A stretch of 64,000 nucleotides of DNA from Variovorax sp037204085 (GTDB taxonomy: Bacteria > Pseudomonadota > Gammaproteobacteria > Burkholderiales > Burkholderiaceae_C): the NCBI RefSeq assembly GCF_037204085.1, contig NZ_JBBCBW010000003.1:1-64000 (forward strand), in the 5' to 3' direction. The notes below the pieces were generated by a model. The model was not told where the DNA came from. It saw only the letters and a program-made list of their open reading frames with translations, and did no database searches. Position 1 is the stretch's first letter. Every line of letters starts with the position of its first letter. The position numbers were made by a program, and so were the translations under genes. Of the stretch, positions 9,128-17,407 are shown piece by piece.

Positions 9128-9158
9128 AAAGGGCCGCATTCGCGGCCCTTTTGCTTTT
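9128..9158 (+). terminator. Intrinsic terminator after yidC
   Basis: AAAGGGCCGC (9128-9137) pairs with GCGGCCCTTT (9142-9151) around a 4-nt loop, followed by a T-rich tract. It separates yidC from mnmE, so mnmE probably also has its own promoter. Confidence 0.8.
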
Positions 9159-9178
9159 GCTGAAAGAATCGCGTTTCC

Positions 9179-10597
9179 ATGACATTCGCCCGCACCACAG
9201 ATCCCATCGTCGCCATTGCCACCGCCTCGGGGCGCGGGGCGGTGGGCATCGTGCGCGTTTCGGGCGCCCGGCTCGCGCCGCTGATCGAAGCGCTTTGCGG
9301 CCGGTCGCTGAAACCGCGCGAAGCCACCTACCTTCCCTTCCGCGATGCGGCCGGCGAGCCGGTCGACCATGGCTTGGCCATCCACTTTCCCTCGCCGCAT
9401 TCGTTCACCGGCGAAGACGTGCTCGAGCTTCAGGCGCACGGCGGAACGGTGGTGCTTCAGCTGCTGCTGGCGCGCTGCCTCGAGGCGGCCGCCGAGCCCG
9501 ATCCGGTCACCGGCCGTCCACGGCTGCCCGGCTTGCGCGTGGCCGAGCCGGGCGAGTTCAGCCAGCGCGCCTTTCTCAACGGCAAGATCGACCTGGCCCA
9601 GGCCGAGGCCATTGCCGACCTGATCGACGCCAGCACGGAGGCGGCTGCGCGCAGCGCCGGCCGTTCGCTCTCGGGCGCCTTCTCGCGCGAGATCCATACG
9701 CTGCGCGATGCGCTGATCCACCTGCGCATGCTGGTCGAGGCGACGCTCGACTTTCCGGAAGAGGAAATCGACTTTCTTCAAAAGGCCGATGCGACCGGGC
9801 AGCTGGCGAAATTGCAGGCGCAATTGGCGGCGGTGCAGCAGCGTGCCAGGCAGGGCGCGCTGCTGCGCGAGGGCATCAAGGTGGTGATCGCAGGCCAGCC
9901 CAATGCAGGCAAAAGTTCGCTGCTCAATGCGCTCGCCGGCGCCGAACTGGCCATCGTGAGCGCGGTGGCGGGCACGACACGCGACGTGGTCTCGCAAACG
10001 ATCCAGATCCACGGCGTGCCGTTGCATGTGGCCGACACGGCGGGCCTGCGCGAGAGCAGCGATGAGGTCGAGCAGATCGGCGTTGCGCGCGCGTGGGGCC
10101 AGATTGAGAAGGCCGACGCCGTGCTCTTTCTGCACGACCTGACGCGCTCTAGCCATGCCGACTACGCCGCCGCCGACGCGGAGATCCTGCGCGGGCTGCG
10201 GCAGAAGCTGCCCGCGAGCGTGCCGGTGCTCGATGTGTGGAACAAGCAGGACGCAGCGCCCACAGCCGCCATGCCTACGTCGGTGCAGGGCATTGCCCTT
10301 TCCGCCAAGACCGGCCTCGGCATCGAAGCGCTGCGCGAACAACTGCTCGCCATGGCAGGTTGGCAGTCCGTACCTGAGGGCGTTTACCTCGCCCGCGCGC
10401 GCCACGTGCAGGCGCTGGGCCGCGTCCAAACCCACTTGGAGTTGGCTGCAAGCCACTTGGCTGCGCAAGCCCAGTTGCTTGATCTGCTGGCCGAAGAGTT
10501 GCGCTTGGCGCAGAACGCACTGAACGAAATCACCGGCGAATTCGGCGCGGACGACTTGCTGGGGGTCATCTTTTCGCGCTTCTGCATCGGTAAATAG
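9179..10597 (+). CDS. mnmE: tRNA modification GTPase MnmE
   Basis: With MnmG, this 472-residue GTPase makes the cmnm5 modification on wobble U34 of tRNAs. The N-terminal tetrahydrofolate-binding domain starts TDPIVAIATASGRGAVGIVR. The embedded G domain has G1 GQPNAGKSS (about 239), G2 TTRDV, G3 DTAGLRE and G4 NKQD. The helical domain ends with the signature CIGK; Cys469 is the conserved C-terminal cysteine. No clear Shine-Dalgarno is seen; AAGAAT ends 9 nt before the ATG. Confidence 0.97.
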   Translation: MTFARTTDPIVAIATASGRGAVGIVRVSGARLAPLIEALCGRSLKPREATYLPFRDAAGEPVDHGLAIHFPSPHSFTGEDVLELQAHGGTVVLQLLLARCLEAAAEPDPVTGRPRLPGLRVAEPGEFSQRAFLNGKIDLAQAEAIADLIDASTEAAARSAGRSLSGAFSREIHTLRDALIHLRMLVEATLDFPEEEIDFLQKADATGQLAKLQAQLAAVQQRARQGALLREGIKVVIAGQPNAGKSSLLNALAGAELAIVSAVAGTTRDVVSQTIQIHGVPLHVADTAGLRESSDEVEQIGVARAWGQIEKADAVLFLHDLTRSSHADYAAADAEILRGLRQKLPASVPVLDVWNKQDAAPTAAMPTSVQGIALSAKTGLGIEALREQLLAMAGWQSVPEGVYLARARHVQALGRVQTHLELAASHLAAQAQLLDLLAEELRLAQNALNEITGEFGADDLLGVIFSRFCIGK

Positions 10598-10687
10598 CGA
10601 CAGCCGCAACGAAAAACGTAAAGAGTTGTAGCCGAAACCTGCGGCCTTCGCGGATACTTCGGCACAGATGCGGGGGTTGAGAAAAGC

Positions 10688-11149
10688 ATGTCCATCCAGA
10701 ACCTGAGCCGCGCCATCGCGGACAACAACAGCAACGACGCGTTTGCGTTGACGCTCAACGTACAGCAGTGGGAAACGCTGGCGGGCTACCTGCAGCCCAT
10801 CGATACCGGCGTAGGCGACGTTCTCATCGAGCAAGGTACGCACGACCGCTCGGTGTATTTCCTCGAAGGCGGCGCCATCAGCGTGCATCGCGTCAGCAGC
10901 AAGGAACAGATGAAGCTGGCCGTACTCATGCCCGGATCGGTTGTGGGTGAAGGCTCGTTCTTCTCGCGCGAGCCGCATTCGGCCAACGTGGTGGTGACCG
11001 GCGCGGGCCGCGTATGGCGCCTCACGGCCATCCGCTTTGCGGAAATGTCGAATCGGCAACCCAACCTGGCCCTCGAAATCGCGATGGGGCTCGGTGCGGT
11101 GATCGCCAAGCGCATGGGACACCGGTCCAAGCGCGTCGCGGTGACCTGA
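10688..11149 (+). CDS. Cyclic nucleotide-binding (CRP-like) domain protein without a DNA-binding domain
   Basis: This 153-residue protein consists almost wholly of a cNMP-binding beta-roll, about residues 25-135. Visible family features include the hydrophobic strands around SVYFLEGGAISVHR and the phosphate-binding-like segment MPGSVVGEGSFFSREPHSAN, followed by the C-helix. There is no room for the helix-turn-helix of CRP/FNR, so it is probably a ligand sensor acting through a partner. The serine at the usual arginine-alanine position of the phosphate-binding cassette leaves the ligand open. It sits alone between mnmE and a zinc-ribbon gene. Confidence 0.75.
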   Translation: MSIQNLSRAIADNNSNDAFALTLNVQQWETLAGYLQPIDTGVGDVLIEQGTHDRSVYFLEGGAISVHRVSSKEQMKLAVLMPGSVVGEGSFFSREPHSANVVVTGAGRVWRLTAIRFAEMSNRQPNLALEIAMGLGAVIAKRMGHRSKRVAVT

Positions 11150-11234
11150 ACATCCATCGGGTCGGTTCCGCAATTCAGGCCCAGACGGCTCTTCACAGCC
11201 AGTTTTGAATTCGTTTTCCTAGAAGTCAGTCGTC

Positions 11235-12188
11235 ATGGCCTTGATCTGTCCGGTGTGCAGCGCGGAGAACCGCGAGGGCGCGAATTTCTGCAGGAGTTGC
11301 GGCGGAAAGCTGGCGCCCGCGGCGCCAGCACCGATGGCGCCGCCTCCAAGCCCTGAGAGTCGGGCGGAGCGCGAATGGGCCGCCACGGCGCCCGCGCAAT
11401 TGCGCGCGCCCACCATTCCCGGCGGGCTTTTCGATGGCAGCTTGCCGATTGCTTCTCAGGCCGCCTACGCGCATGCCGGATCGCTGGCCGATGAAAAAAC
11501 CGTCATCGTCGGGGCGGGCCGCTCCAAGCGGCCGCCTTCGCCGCCGCGCGAGCCCCGGGTCAAGAAGGCTTCGAGGTCTCGGACGCCGCGCCCTGCCAGC
11601 GCGGAAGTGCGCAACAAGCCACCGCGTATGCGCGGCATCCTGCTTTGGCTGGTGCTGCTGGCCGTGGGGCTGCTCATGATCGTCGCCGGCTGGTACGGCT
11701 ACGGAAAAGGCACGCCGGACGAACAGGCCGAAGCAGCGTCGCCCGCGGTGCCTGTTGCCGCGCCTGCCGTGGCGCCCCTACCAGCGTCTTCGGCCCCCGA
11801 GGTGGTACCGCCGGCGCTTCCGTCCGCGGAGCCGCCAGCTGCGGCAGACGCGGCACTCGCGGCTGCGGCGACTGCCACGCCGGCCGCCGCCACCCCGAAG
11901 TCGCCATCCGCCGCGGCCAAGTCTCGCAAGCCGGCGCCAGTGGCACCGTCGCAGCCTGGCGCGCCCGAGGCCGCGCCGGCAGTGGCCGCCGCGCCCGCGC
12001 CGCAGCCCGCAGCGGCGGGACCGTCAGATCCGCAGTCCATCTGCGGCGACCGCAATTTCATCGCGAAGGCGCAGTGCATGGCTGCGCAGTGCCTCAAGGC
12101 CGAATTCAAGCCGCATGCGCAATGCGAGGCGGTGCGCCGCCAGCAGCGGATCGAGGAAGAAAAGCGCAATCCCACGCTCGTGAACTGA
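11235..12188 (+). CDS. Zinc-ribbon single-pass membrane protein with Ala/Pro-rich linker
   Basis: This 317-residue protein is of unknown function. Residues 3-22 form a zinc ribbon with two CxxC pairs (CPVCSAENREGANFCRSCGG). A basic segment near 100-128 precedes one hydrophobic helix (ILLWLVLLAVGLLMIVAGWY, about 133-152). A long low-complexity Ala/Pro/Val stretch follows (about 160-265). The C-terminal 45 residues hold four cysteines (CGDRNFIAKAQCMAAQCLK, then C) and probably fold in the periplasm. The layout, a cytoplasmic zinc ribbon linked to a small Cys-rich outer domain, suggests a sensor or scaffold, but no function is claimed. Confidence 0.7.
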   Translation: MALICPVCSAENREGANFCRSCGGKLAPAAPAPMAPPPSPESRAEREWAATAPAQLRAPTIPGGLFDGSLPIASQAAYAHAGSLADEKTVIVGAGRSKRPPSPPREPRVKKASRSRTPRPASAEVRNKPPRMRGILLWLVLLAVGLLMIVAGWYGYGKGTPDEQAEAASPAVPVAAPAVAPLPASSAPEVVPPALPSAEPPAAADAALAAAATATPAAATPKSPSAAAKSRKPAPVAPSQPGAPEAAPAVAAAPAPQPAAAGPSDPQSICGDRNFIAKAQCMAAQCLKAEFKPHAQCEAVRRQQRIEEEKRNPTLVN

Positions 12189-12230
12189 CCGGGCCCGGAA
12201 GGCCGCGGCCACCCCTGCCGGAGCCGTCGC

Positions 12231-14213
12231 TCAGCCTTTTTGCAGCCGCTCGATGGCGACTGCCAATGCGGCGGGCTTGCCCGACAGCACCAGGGTGTCG
12301 CCGTCCGTCAACACCGTGTCGTCCGTGGGCACCTGCGGCTGGCCGTCATGCCGGCGCAGGCCGGCAACGCGCACACCCAGTGTTTCCAGCGCCATCCGCG
12401 CCAGCGTCTGGCCCACGGCGCGCGCACCAGGCGTGAGCGTGAAGGTGTTGAGCCGCTCATGGTCGAGCTCGTCGGCGTTGTCGTCGTCGGCCCCATGAAA
12501 GTAGCCGCGCAGCAGGTTGTAGCGTGCGTCGCGCTGGTCCTGCACCACGCGGATCACGCGCCGCATCGGCACGCCGACCAGGGCCAGCGCATGGCTCGCG
12601 AGCATCAGCGAACCCTCGATGGCTTCGGGCACCACCTCGGTGGCGCCGGCCGCCTGCAGCTTCTCCAGGTCGTGGTCGTCCTGGGTGCGCACGATCACCG
12701 GCACCTGCGGTGCATGGGCGCGGGTGTTGGCCAGCACCTTCATGGCGCCGGGCACGTCGAGATAGGTGACGACCACGGCGCTGGCGCGGGCCAGGCCGGC
12801 CGCCATCAGCGCCTGCAGCCGCGCCGCATCGCCGAACACCACCGAATCGCCGGCCGCGGCGGCCTGCCGCACGCGGTCGGGGTCGAGGTCCAGCGCCATG
12901 TAGGGAATGCCTTCGCGCTCGAGGATGCGCGCCAGGTTCTGGCCGCAGCGCCCGTAGCCGCAGATGATCACGTGCTTGGCGGTGTTGATGGTCTTGCGCG
13001 CGATGGATGTCATCTGCAGCGACTGCTGGAGCCAGTCGCTCGCCACCAGCTTGCGCACGATGGCGTTGGTGTACATCACGATGAACGGCGTGGCCAGCAT
13101 CGACAGCACCATCGACGCCAGCACCGGGTTGGCCAGCCACGGCGGCAGCAGGCTGCGCTCCTGCGCGAGCGTCAGCAGCACAAAGCCGAACTCGCCCGCC
13201 TGCGCCAGGTAGAGGCCGGTGCGCAGCGACACGCCCGAGGTGGCGCCCAGCACCCGCGCCAGCACCGTCACCAGAACCAGCTTGAACGCCAGTGGTATCA
13301 GCAGCAGCACACCCACCAGCGCCCAGCGGTCCACCACGATGTGCCAGTCGAGCGACATGCCCACTGTGATGAAGAGCCCCAGCAGCACGTCGTGGAACGG
13401 GCGGATGTCGGTTTCGACCTGGTGCTTGTATTCGGTTTCGGAAACCAGCATGCCGGCGATGAAGGCACCCAGCGCCAGGCTCAGTCCGGCCAGTTCGGTG
13501 AGCCATGCCAGGCCGAGCGTGATCAGCAGCACGTTCAGGATGAAAAGCTCCTCGCTGCGCCGCCGCGCCACGAGCGTGAGCCACCAGCGCATGATGCGCG
13601 GCCCGCCATAGAGCAGCACGCCGATCAGCAGGATGGCCTTCACCGTCGCAAAGCCGAGCGCCTTCGCCAGCGCTTCGGGCGGCGCGCCGAGTGCGGGAAT
13701 CAGCACCAGCAGCGGCACCACTGCCAAGTCCTGGAACAGCAGCACGCCCATCACCCGCTTGCCGTGCTCGCTTTCGAGTTCGAGCCGCTCGGCCATCAGC
13801 TTGACCACGATGGCGGTGCTGCTCATGGTGAGCGCGCCCGAGAGGGCCAGCGCCGTCTGCCAGCCCAGCCGCCAGGCCGGTGGCAGCTGCGAGGCGATCA
13901 AGAGTGCGCCGGCTGTGGCGAGGGTCATCGTCAGCAACACCTGCAGCAGGCCGAGTCCGAACACGTGCTTGCGCATGGCGCGCAGCTTGGGCAGGCTGAA
14001 CTCCAGCCCGATGACGAACATCAGGAACACCACGCCGAATTCCCCCAGGTGGCGGATGGCTTCGGAGTTCTGCGCCAATGCCAGCGCATGAGGGCCGATC
14101 AGCACGCCGGCCGACAGATAGCCGAGCATCGGCGGCAGCTTCAGCGAGCGGCAGACCACGACGCCGATGACCGCGGCAAGCAAATACAACAGCGTGAGAT
14201 CGAACGAAGACAT
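12231..14213 (-). CDS. CPA2-family cation:proton antiporter with RCK domains (KefB/YbaL type)
   Basis: This 660-residue transporter probably exchanges K+ or Na+ for H+. About residues 1-385 form a 12-13 helix Na/H exchanger domain with the GYLSAGVLIGPHAL start and GAFIAGMLVSETEYKHQVE motif. A TrkA-N/RCK nucleotide-binding domain follows (HVIICGYGRCGQNLARIL, about 412-530), then a TrkA-C domain (about 565-655). The length and order match KefB, KefC and YbaL. It is divergent from kdsD with an 87-nt gap; in E. coli an antiporter-like gene also precedes kdsD, so the neighbourhood is partly conserved. Confidence 0.9.
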   Translation of the reverse strand: MSSFDLTLLYLLAAVIGVVVCRSLKLPPMLGYLSAGVLIGPHALALAQNSEAIRHLGEFGVVFLMFVIGLEFSLPKLRAMRKHVFGLGLLQVLLTMTLATAGALLIASQLPPAWRLGWQTALALSGALTMSSTAIVVKLMAERLELESEHGKRVMGVLLFQDLAVVPLLVLIPALGAPPEALAKALGFATVKAILLIGVLLYGGPRIMRWWLTLVARRRSEELFILNVLLITLGLAWLTELAGLSLALGAFIAGMLVSETEYKHQVETDIRPFHDVLLGLFITVGMSLDWHIVVDRWALVGVLLLIPLAFKLVLVTVLARVLGATSGVSLRTGLYLAQAGEFGFVLLTLAQERSLLPPWLANPVLASMVLSMLATPFIVMYTNAIVRKLVASDWLQQSLQMTSIARKTINTAKHVIICGYGRCGQNLARILEREGIPYMALDLDPDRVRQAAAAGDSVVFGDAARLQALMAAGLARASAVVVTYLDVPGAMKVLANTRAHAPQVPVIVRTQDDHDLEKLQAAGATEVVPEAIEGSLMLASHALALVGVPMRRVIRVVQDQRDARYNLLRGYFHGADDDNADELDHERLNTFTLTPGARAVGQTLARMALETLGVRVAGLRRHDGQPQVPTDDTVLTDGDTLVLSGKPAALAVAIERLQKG

Positions 14214-14264
14214 GGCTGGATGCTAGAGCAATGTCCATGCCCCGCACGCGCCGCTTTCACCCGA

Positions 14265-14294
14265 TGACGGCAGATCCCGAGCGCCCCGTAAAAT
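14265..14294 (+). promoter_or_regulatory. Candidate promoter giving a leaderless kdsD mRNA
   Basis: TAAAAT (14289-14294) lies 6 nt before the kdsD ATG, with TGACGG (14265-14270) 18 nt upstream. Transcription would start at or next to the ATG at 14301. No Shine-Dalgarno is present. Confidence 0.45.
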
Positions 14295-14300
14295 CCGCCG

Positions 14301-15299
14301 ATGAGTTCAGCCCCCCTGCCCCCCGTGGTCGACGCCGACGCCATCCTCGCGCGGGCCCGCGCCACCTTCGACATCGAGTCCGACGCCGTACTCGGCCTCA
14401 AGTCGCGCGTGGGCCCGAGCTTTGTCGAAGCCGTGCGCAAGGTCCTCGAAGTGCGCGGCCGCGTGGTCGTGATGGGCATGGGCAAGAGCGGCCACGTCGG
14501 CCGCAAGATCGCCGCCACCCTGGCCTCCACCGGCACGCCGGCCATGTTCGTCCACCCGGCCGAGGCAAGCCACGGCGATCTGGGCATGATCAAATCGGTC
14601 GACTTGGTTCTGGCCATTTCGAACAGCGGCGAGGTCGACGAGCTCACCGTGATCCTGCCCGTGGTCAAGCGCCAGGGCGTGCCCCTCATCGCCATGACCG
14701 GCCGCACCGATTCCACCCTGGCGCGCCACGCCGACATCGTGATCGACGCCGGCGTTGCCAAGGAAGCCTGCCCGCTCAACCTGGCCCCCACCGCGAGCAC
14801 CACCGCGCAGATGGCGATGGGCGACGCACTGGCGGTGGCGCTGCTCGATGCACGCGGTTTCGGCTCCGAAGACTTCGCGCGCTCGCACCCGGGCGGTGCG
14901 CTGGGCCGCAAGCTGCTCACCCATGTGAGCGACGTGATGCGCTCGGGCGACGACGTGCCGCGCGTGGCGCCCACCGCAACACTCAGCGAATTGATGCGCG
15001 AAATGAGTTCCAAGGGCCTGGGCGCCACCGCCGTGGTCGACGCCAACGGCCGCGCTATCGGCATCTTCACCGACGGCGACTTGCGCCGGCAGGTGGAGAC
15101 CGGCGGCGACCTGCGCGGCCTGACTGCCGCCGATGTGATGCACCCTGGCCCGCGCACGCTGCGCGCCGAGGCGCTGGCGGTCGAGGCTGCCGAGCTGATG
15201 GAAGAACACCGCATCACCAGCGTGCTCATCGTCGACCCCGCGGGGCATTTGATCGGCGCGCTCAGCATCAACGACCTGATGCGCGCGAAGGTCATCTGA
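14301..15299 (+). CDS. kdsD: D-arabinose-5-phosphate isomerase
   Basis: This 332-residue enzyme converts ribulose-5-phosphate to arabinose-5-phosphate for Kdo synthesis (LPS inner core). The SIS domain (about 40-185) has GMGKSGHVGRK and SNSGEVDEL. Two CBS domains follow (about 212-270 and 280-332), giving the full KpsF/GutQ/KdsD architecture and length. The next gene is kdsC with a 1-nt overlap, and lptC follows, so the gene belongs to an LPS operon. The start is placed at 14301 although no ribosome-binding site is visible. Confidence 0.95.
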   Translation: MSSAPLPPVVDADAILARARATFDIESDAVLGLKSRVGPSFVEAVRKVLEVRGRVVVMGMGKSGHVGRKIAATLASTGTPAMFVHPAEASHGDLGMIKSVDLVLAISNSGEVDELTVILPVVKRQGVPLIAMTGRTDSTLARHADIVIDAGVAKEACPLNLAPTASTTAQMAMGDALAVALLDARGFGSEDFARSHPGGALGRKLLTHVSDVMRSGDDVPRVAPTATLSELMREMSSKGLGATAVVDANGRAIGIFTDGDLRRQVETGGDLRGLTAADVMHPGPRTLRAEALAVEAAELMEEHRITSVLIVDPAGHLIGALSINDLMRAKVI

Positions 15300-15847
15300 T
15301 GCCGCTCGACTTCCAGGCTGAAACCTTGCTCGCCGCGCAGGATGTGCGGGTGGCCTTCTTCGACATCGACGGCGTGCTGACCGACGGCGGCGTGTACTTC
15401 ACCGAGCACGGCGAAACCCTCAAGCGCTTCAGCATCCTCGACGGCTACGGGCTCAAGCTGCTTCGCCTGGCCGGCATCACGCCGGCGGTGATCACCGGGC
15501 GCGACTCCAAGCCGCTGCGCGTGCGGCTCGAGGCGCTCGGCATCCAGCATGTGCGCTACGGCACCGAAGACAAGCTGCCCGCGGCCGAGGCCATGCTCGA
15601 ACAGCTGGGCTTCGGCTGGCACCAGGCCGCGGCCATCGGCGACGACTGGCCGGACCTTCCGGTGCTGGCGCGCGTCGGCTTTGCGGCGGCGCCGGCCAAC
15701 GCTCACGTGGAAGTGCGCGACGCCGTCAACTACGTTACCCGCGCGCGCGGCGGCGAAGGCGCGGCGCGTGAGTTCTGCGACTTGCTGCTGACGGCCTGCG
15801 GCCAGTACAGGCGCCTGCTCGACGCGGCACGAGGTCCCACGCAATGA
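15299..15847 (+). CDS. kdsC: 3-deoxy-D-manno-octulosonate 8-phosphate phosphatase
   Basis: This 182-residue HAD-family phosphatase releases Kdo from Kdo-8-phosphate. Motif I FFDIDGVLTDGG places the catalytic aspartates at 22 and 24. ITGRDSK is motif II, and IGDDWPDLPV near residue 120 is the metal-binding motif IV. It has no cap domain and matches the family length. The ATG shares a base with the kdsD stop (TGATG), and its stop overlaps the lptC start (ATGA), so the three are translationally coupled. Confidence 0.95.
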   Translation: MPLDFQAETLLAAQDVRVAFFDIDGVLTDGGVYFTEHGETLKRFSILDGYGLKLLRLAGITPAVITGRDSKPLRVRLEALGIQHVRYGTEDKLPAAEAMLEQLGFGWHQAAAIGDDWPDLPVLARVGFAAAPANAHVEVRDAVNYVTRARGGEGAAREFCDLLLTACGQYRRLLDAARGPTQ

Positions 15848-16488
15848 GCCGCGCCTGGAACCTGCTGCGCGACGCCGTCGACCGCGCCACCATCTACCTG
15901 CCCATCATCCTGACGGCAGCCGTGGCGCTCGGCACCTACTGGCTCGTGCGCAACGCGCCCAAGCTGCTCGAGCCCACCACCAAGGCCGCGCCCACGCACG
16001 AACCCGACTATTTCATGCGCGGCTTCGTCATCAAGAACTACCTGCCCAACGGCGACCTGCGCAGCGAACTCCACGGCAAGGAAGGCCGTCACTACCCCGA
16101 CACCGACACCACCGAAGTCGACGACGTGCGGGTGCGCTCCGTCTCGCCGCAGGGCTACACGACCCATGCCACGGCCAACCGCGGCCTGTCGAATTCCGAC
16201 GGCAGCGAGATCCAGCTCTTCGGCAATGCCATCGTGATTCGCGATCCGGTCGTCGGCCCCAACGGCAAGGCCACGCCGCGCCTCGAGTTCCGCGGCGACT
16301 TCCTGCACGCGTTTCTCGACACCGAACGCGTGACCTCGAACAAGCCCGTCACGCTCATTCGCGGCACTGACCAGTTCACCGCTGACAACCTCGACTACGA
16401 CAACCTGAGCGGGGTCGCCAACCTGACCGGGCGGGTGCGCGGCGTCCTGATTCCGTCGGCGGCCGCCTCCGGCGGCAAGCCGCGCTGA
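15844..16488 (+). CDS. lptC: LPS export system protein LptC
   Basis: This 214-residue inner-membrane protein links the LptBFG ATPase complex to LptA in LPS transport. One N-terminal helix (about 15-35, TIYLPIILTAAVALGTYWLV) anchors a periplasmic beta-jellyroll, about 45-200. The DYFMRGFVIKNYLPNGDLRS segment is typical of betaproteobacterial LptC. It overlaps kdsC by 4 nt. lptA and lptB, which usually follow, are absent here; an SDR gene comes next. Confidence 0.92.
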   Translation: MSRAWNLLRDAVDRATIYLPIILTAAVALGTYWLVRNAPKLLEPTTKAAPTHEPDYFMRGFVIKNYLPNGDLRSELHGKEGRHYPDTDTTEVDDVRVRSVSPQGYTTHATANRGLSNSDGSEIQLFGNAIVIRDPVVGPNGKATPRLEFRGDFLHAFLDTERVTSNKPVTLIRGTDQFTADNLDYDNLSGVANLTGRVRGVLIPSAAASGGKPR

Positions 16489-16519
16489 AGAAAAAATCAC
16501 CGGAAGCCACCCCGCACCC

Positions 16520-17302
16520 ATGAGTACGTCCCCGTTGGTCTTCATCACCGGTGCATCGAGCGGCATCGGCCAGGCCCTGGCCGCCCGCTTCCACGAAGCC
16601 GGCTACCGGCTGGCTCTTGTGGCACGGCGCACGGCGGAAATCGAAACCTGGGCGAACGCCCGCAATCTCGATCCGGCCAGCTACCAGATCTATAGCGCAG
16701 ACGTCGCGCAGACCGACAGCATCCTTGCGGCCGGCGCTGCCTGCATCGAGCGCCAGGGCCTGCCCGACGTGGTCATTGCCAATGCCGGCATCAGCGTGGG
16801 CATCGACACCACGGAGCGGGACGACATCGACGTGATGGCGCGAACCTTTGCCACCAACAATGTCGGCCTGATGGCCACCTTTCACCCGTTTGTGGCGGCA
16901 ATGAGGCAGCGCGGCAGCGGCCGGCTGGTCGGCATTGCGAGCGTCGCGGCCATTCGCGGCCTGCCGGGACATGGCGCCTATTGCGCCAGCAAGGCGGGCG
17001 TGGTCGCGTACTGCGAGAGCTTGCGCGGCGAGCTGCACAACAGCGGCGTCAAGGTCGTCACCCTCTGCCCCGGCTACATCGACACGCCGCTGACCCAAGG
17101 CAACCGGTACGGCATGCCCTTTCTCATGAAGGCGGAAGATTTTGCGGACCAGGCGGTGCGCGCCATCGAGGCCGGCACCAGCTACCGCGTGATTCCCTGG
17201 CAAATGGGCGTTATCGCCAAGCTCATGCGCATGCTGCCGAACGCCCTGCTCGACCGCGCCGTGCAAGGCAGGGCCCGCAAGAAGCGCAGCGGCGAAAGCT
17301 GA
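16520..17302 (+). CDS. Short-chain dehydrogenase/reductase
   Basis: This 260-residue classical SDR oxidoreductase uses NAD(P)H. The cofactor motif GASSGIG lies at 11-17, NAG at about 92-94, a catalytic Ser near 141 and the YxxxK pair Y154/K158 (GAYCASKAG). Arg37-Arg38 after the second strand favours NADPH. The C-terminal 45 residues are basic (GRARKKRSGES). The gene starts 31 nt after lptC and is followed by a terminator, so it may be the last gene of the kdsD operon. The substrate is unknown. Confidence 0.88.
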   Translation: MSTSPLVFITGASSGIGQALAARFHEAGYRLALVARRTAEIETWANARNLDPASYQIYSADVAQTDSILAAGAACIERQGLPDVVIANAGISVGIDTTERDDIDVMARTFATNNVGLMATFHPFVAAMRQRGSGRLVGIASVAAIRGLPGHGAYCASKAGVVAYCESLRGELHNSGVKVVTLCPGYIDTPLTQGNRYGMPFLMKAEDFADQAVRAIEAGTSYRVIPWQMGVIAKLMRMLPNALLDRAVQGRARKKRSGES

Positions 17303-17360
17303 ACCGCCCGCGGCCATTGCCGCGGCTGCGCGAGCGGATCCTTCGCGAGCGCCAAAAGAA

Positions 17361-17386
17361 AAAGGCTCCCGAGGGAGCCTTTTGCC
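17361..17386. terminator. Bidirectional intrinsic terminator
   Basis: AAAGGCTCCC (17361-17370) pairs with GGGAGCCTTT (17373-17382), with A-rich DNA on the left and a short T-run on the right. It lies between the converging SDR and RNA-binding protein genes. Confidence 0.8.
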
Positions 17387-17407
17387 TGTGTGGCTGGAAT
17401 GCAGGGC

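Noticed and set aside
7271..11173. A 1300-codon minus-strand open frame across yidC and mnmE
   Set aside because: It is antisense to well-identified genes, has low-complexity Arg/His/Gln composition and no recognisable domain.
12240..14267. A 675-codon plus-strand frame antisense to the KefB-type antiporter
   Set aside because: It is Gln/His/Arg-rich with no family match, while the antiporter and its RCK domains are unambiguous.
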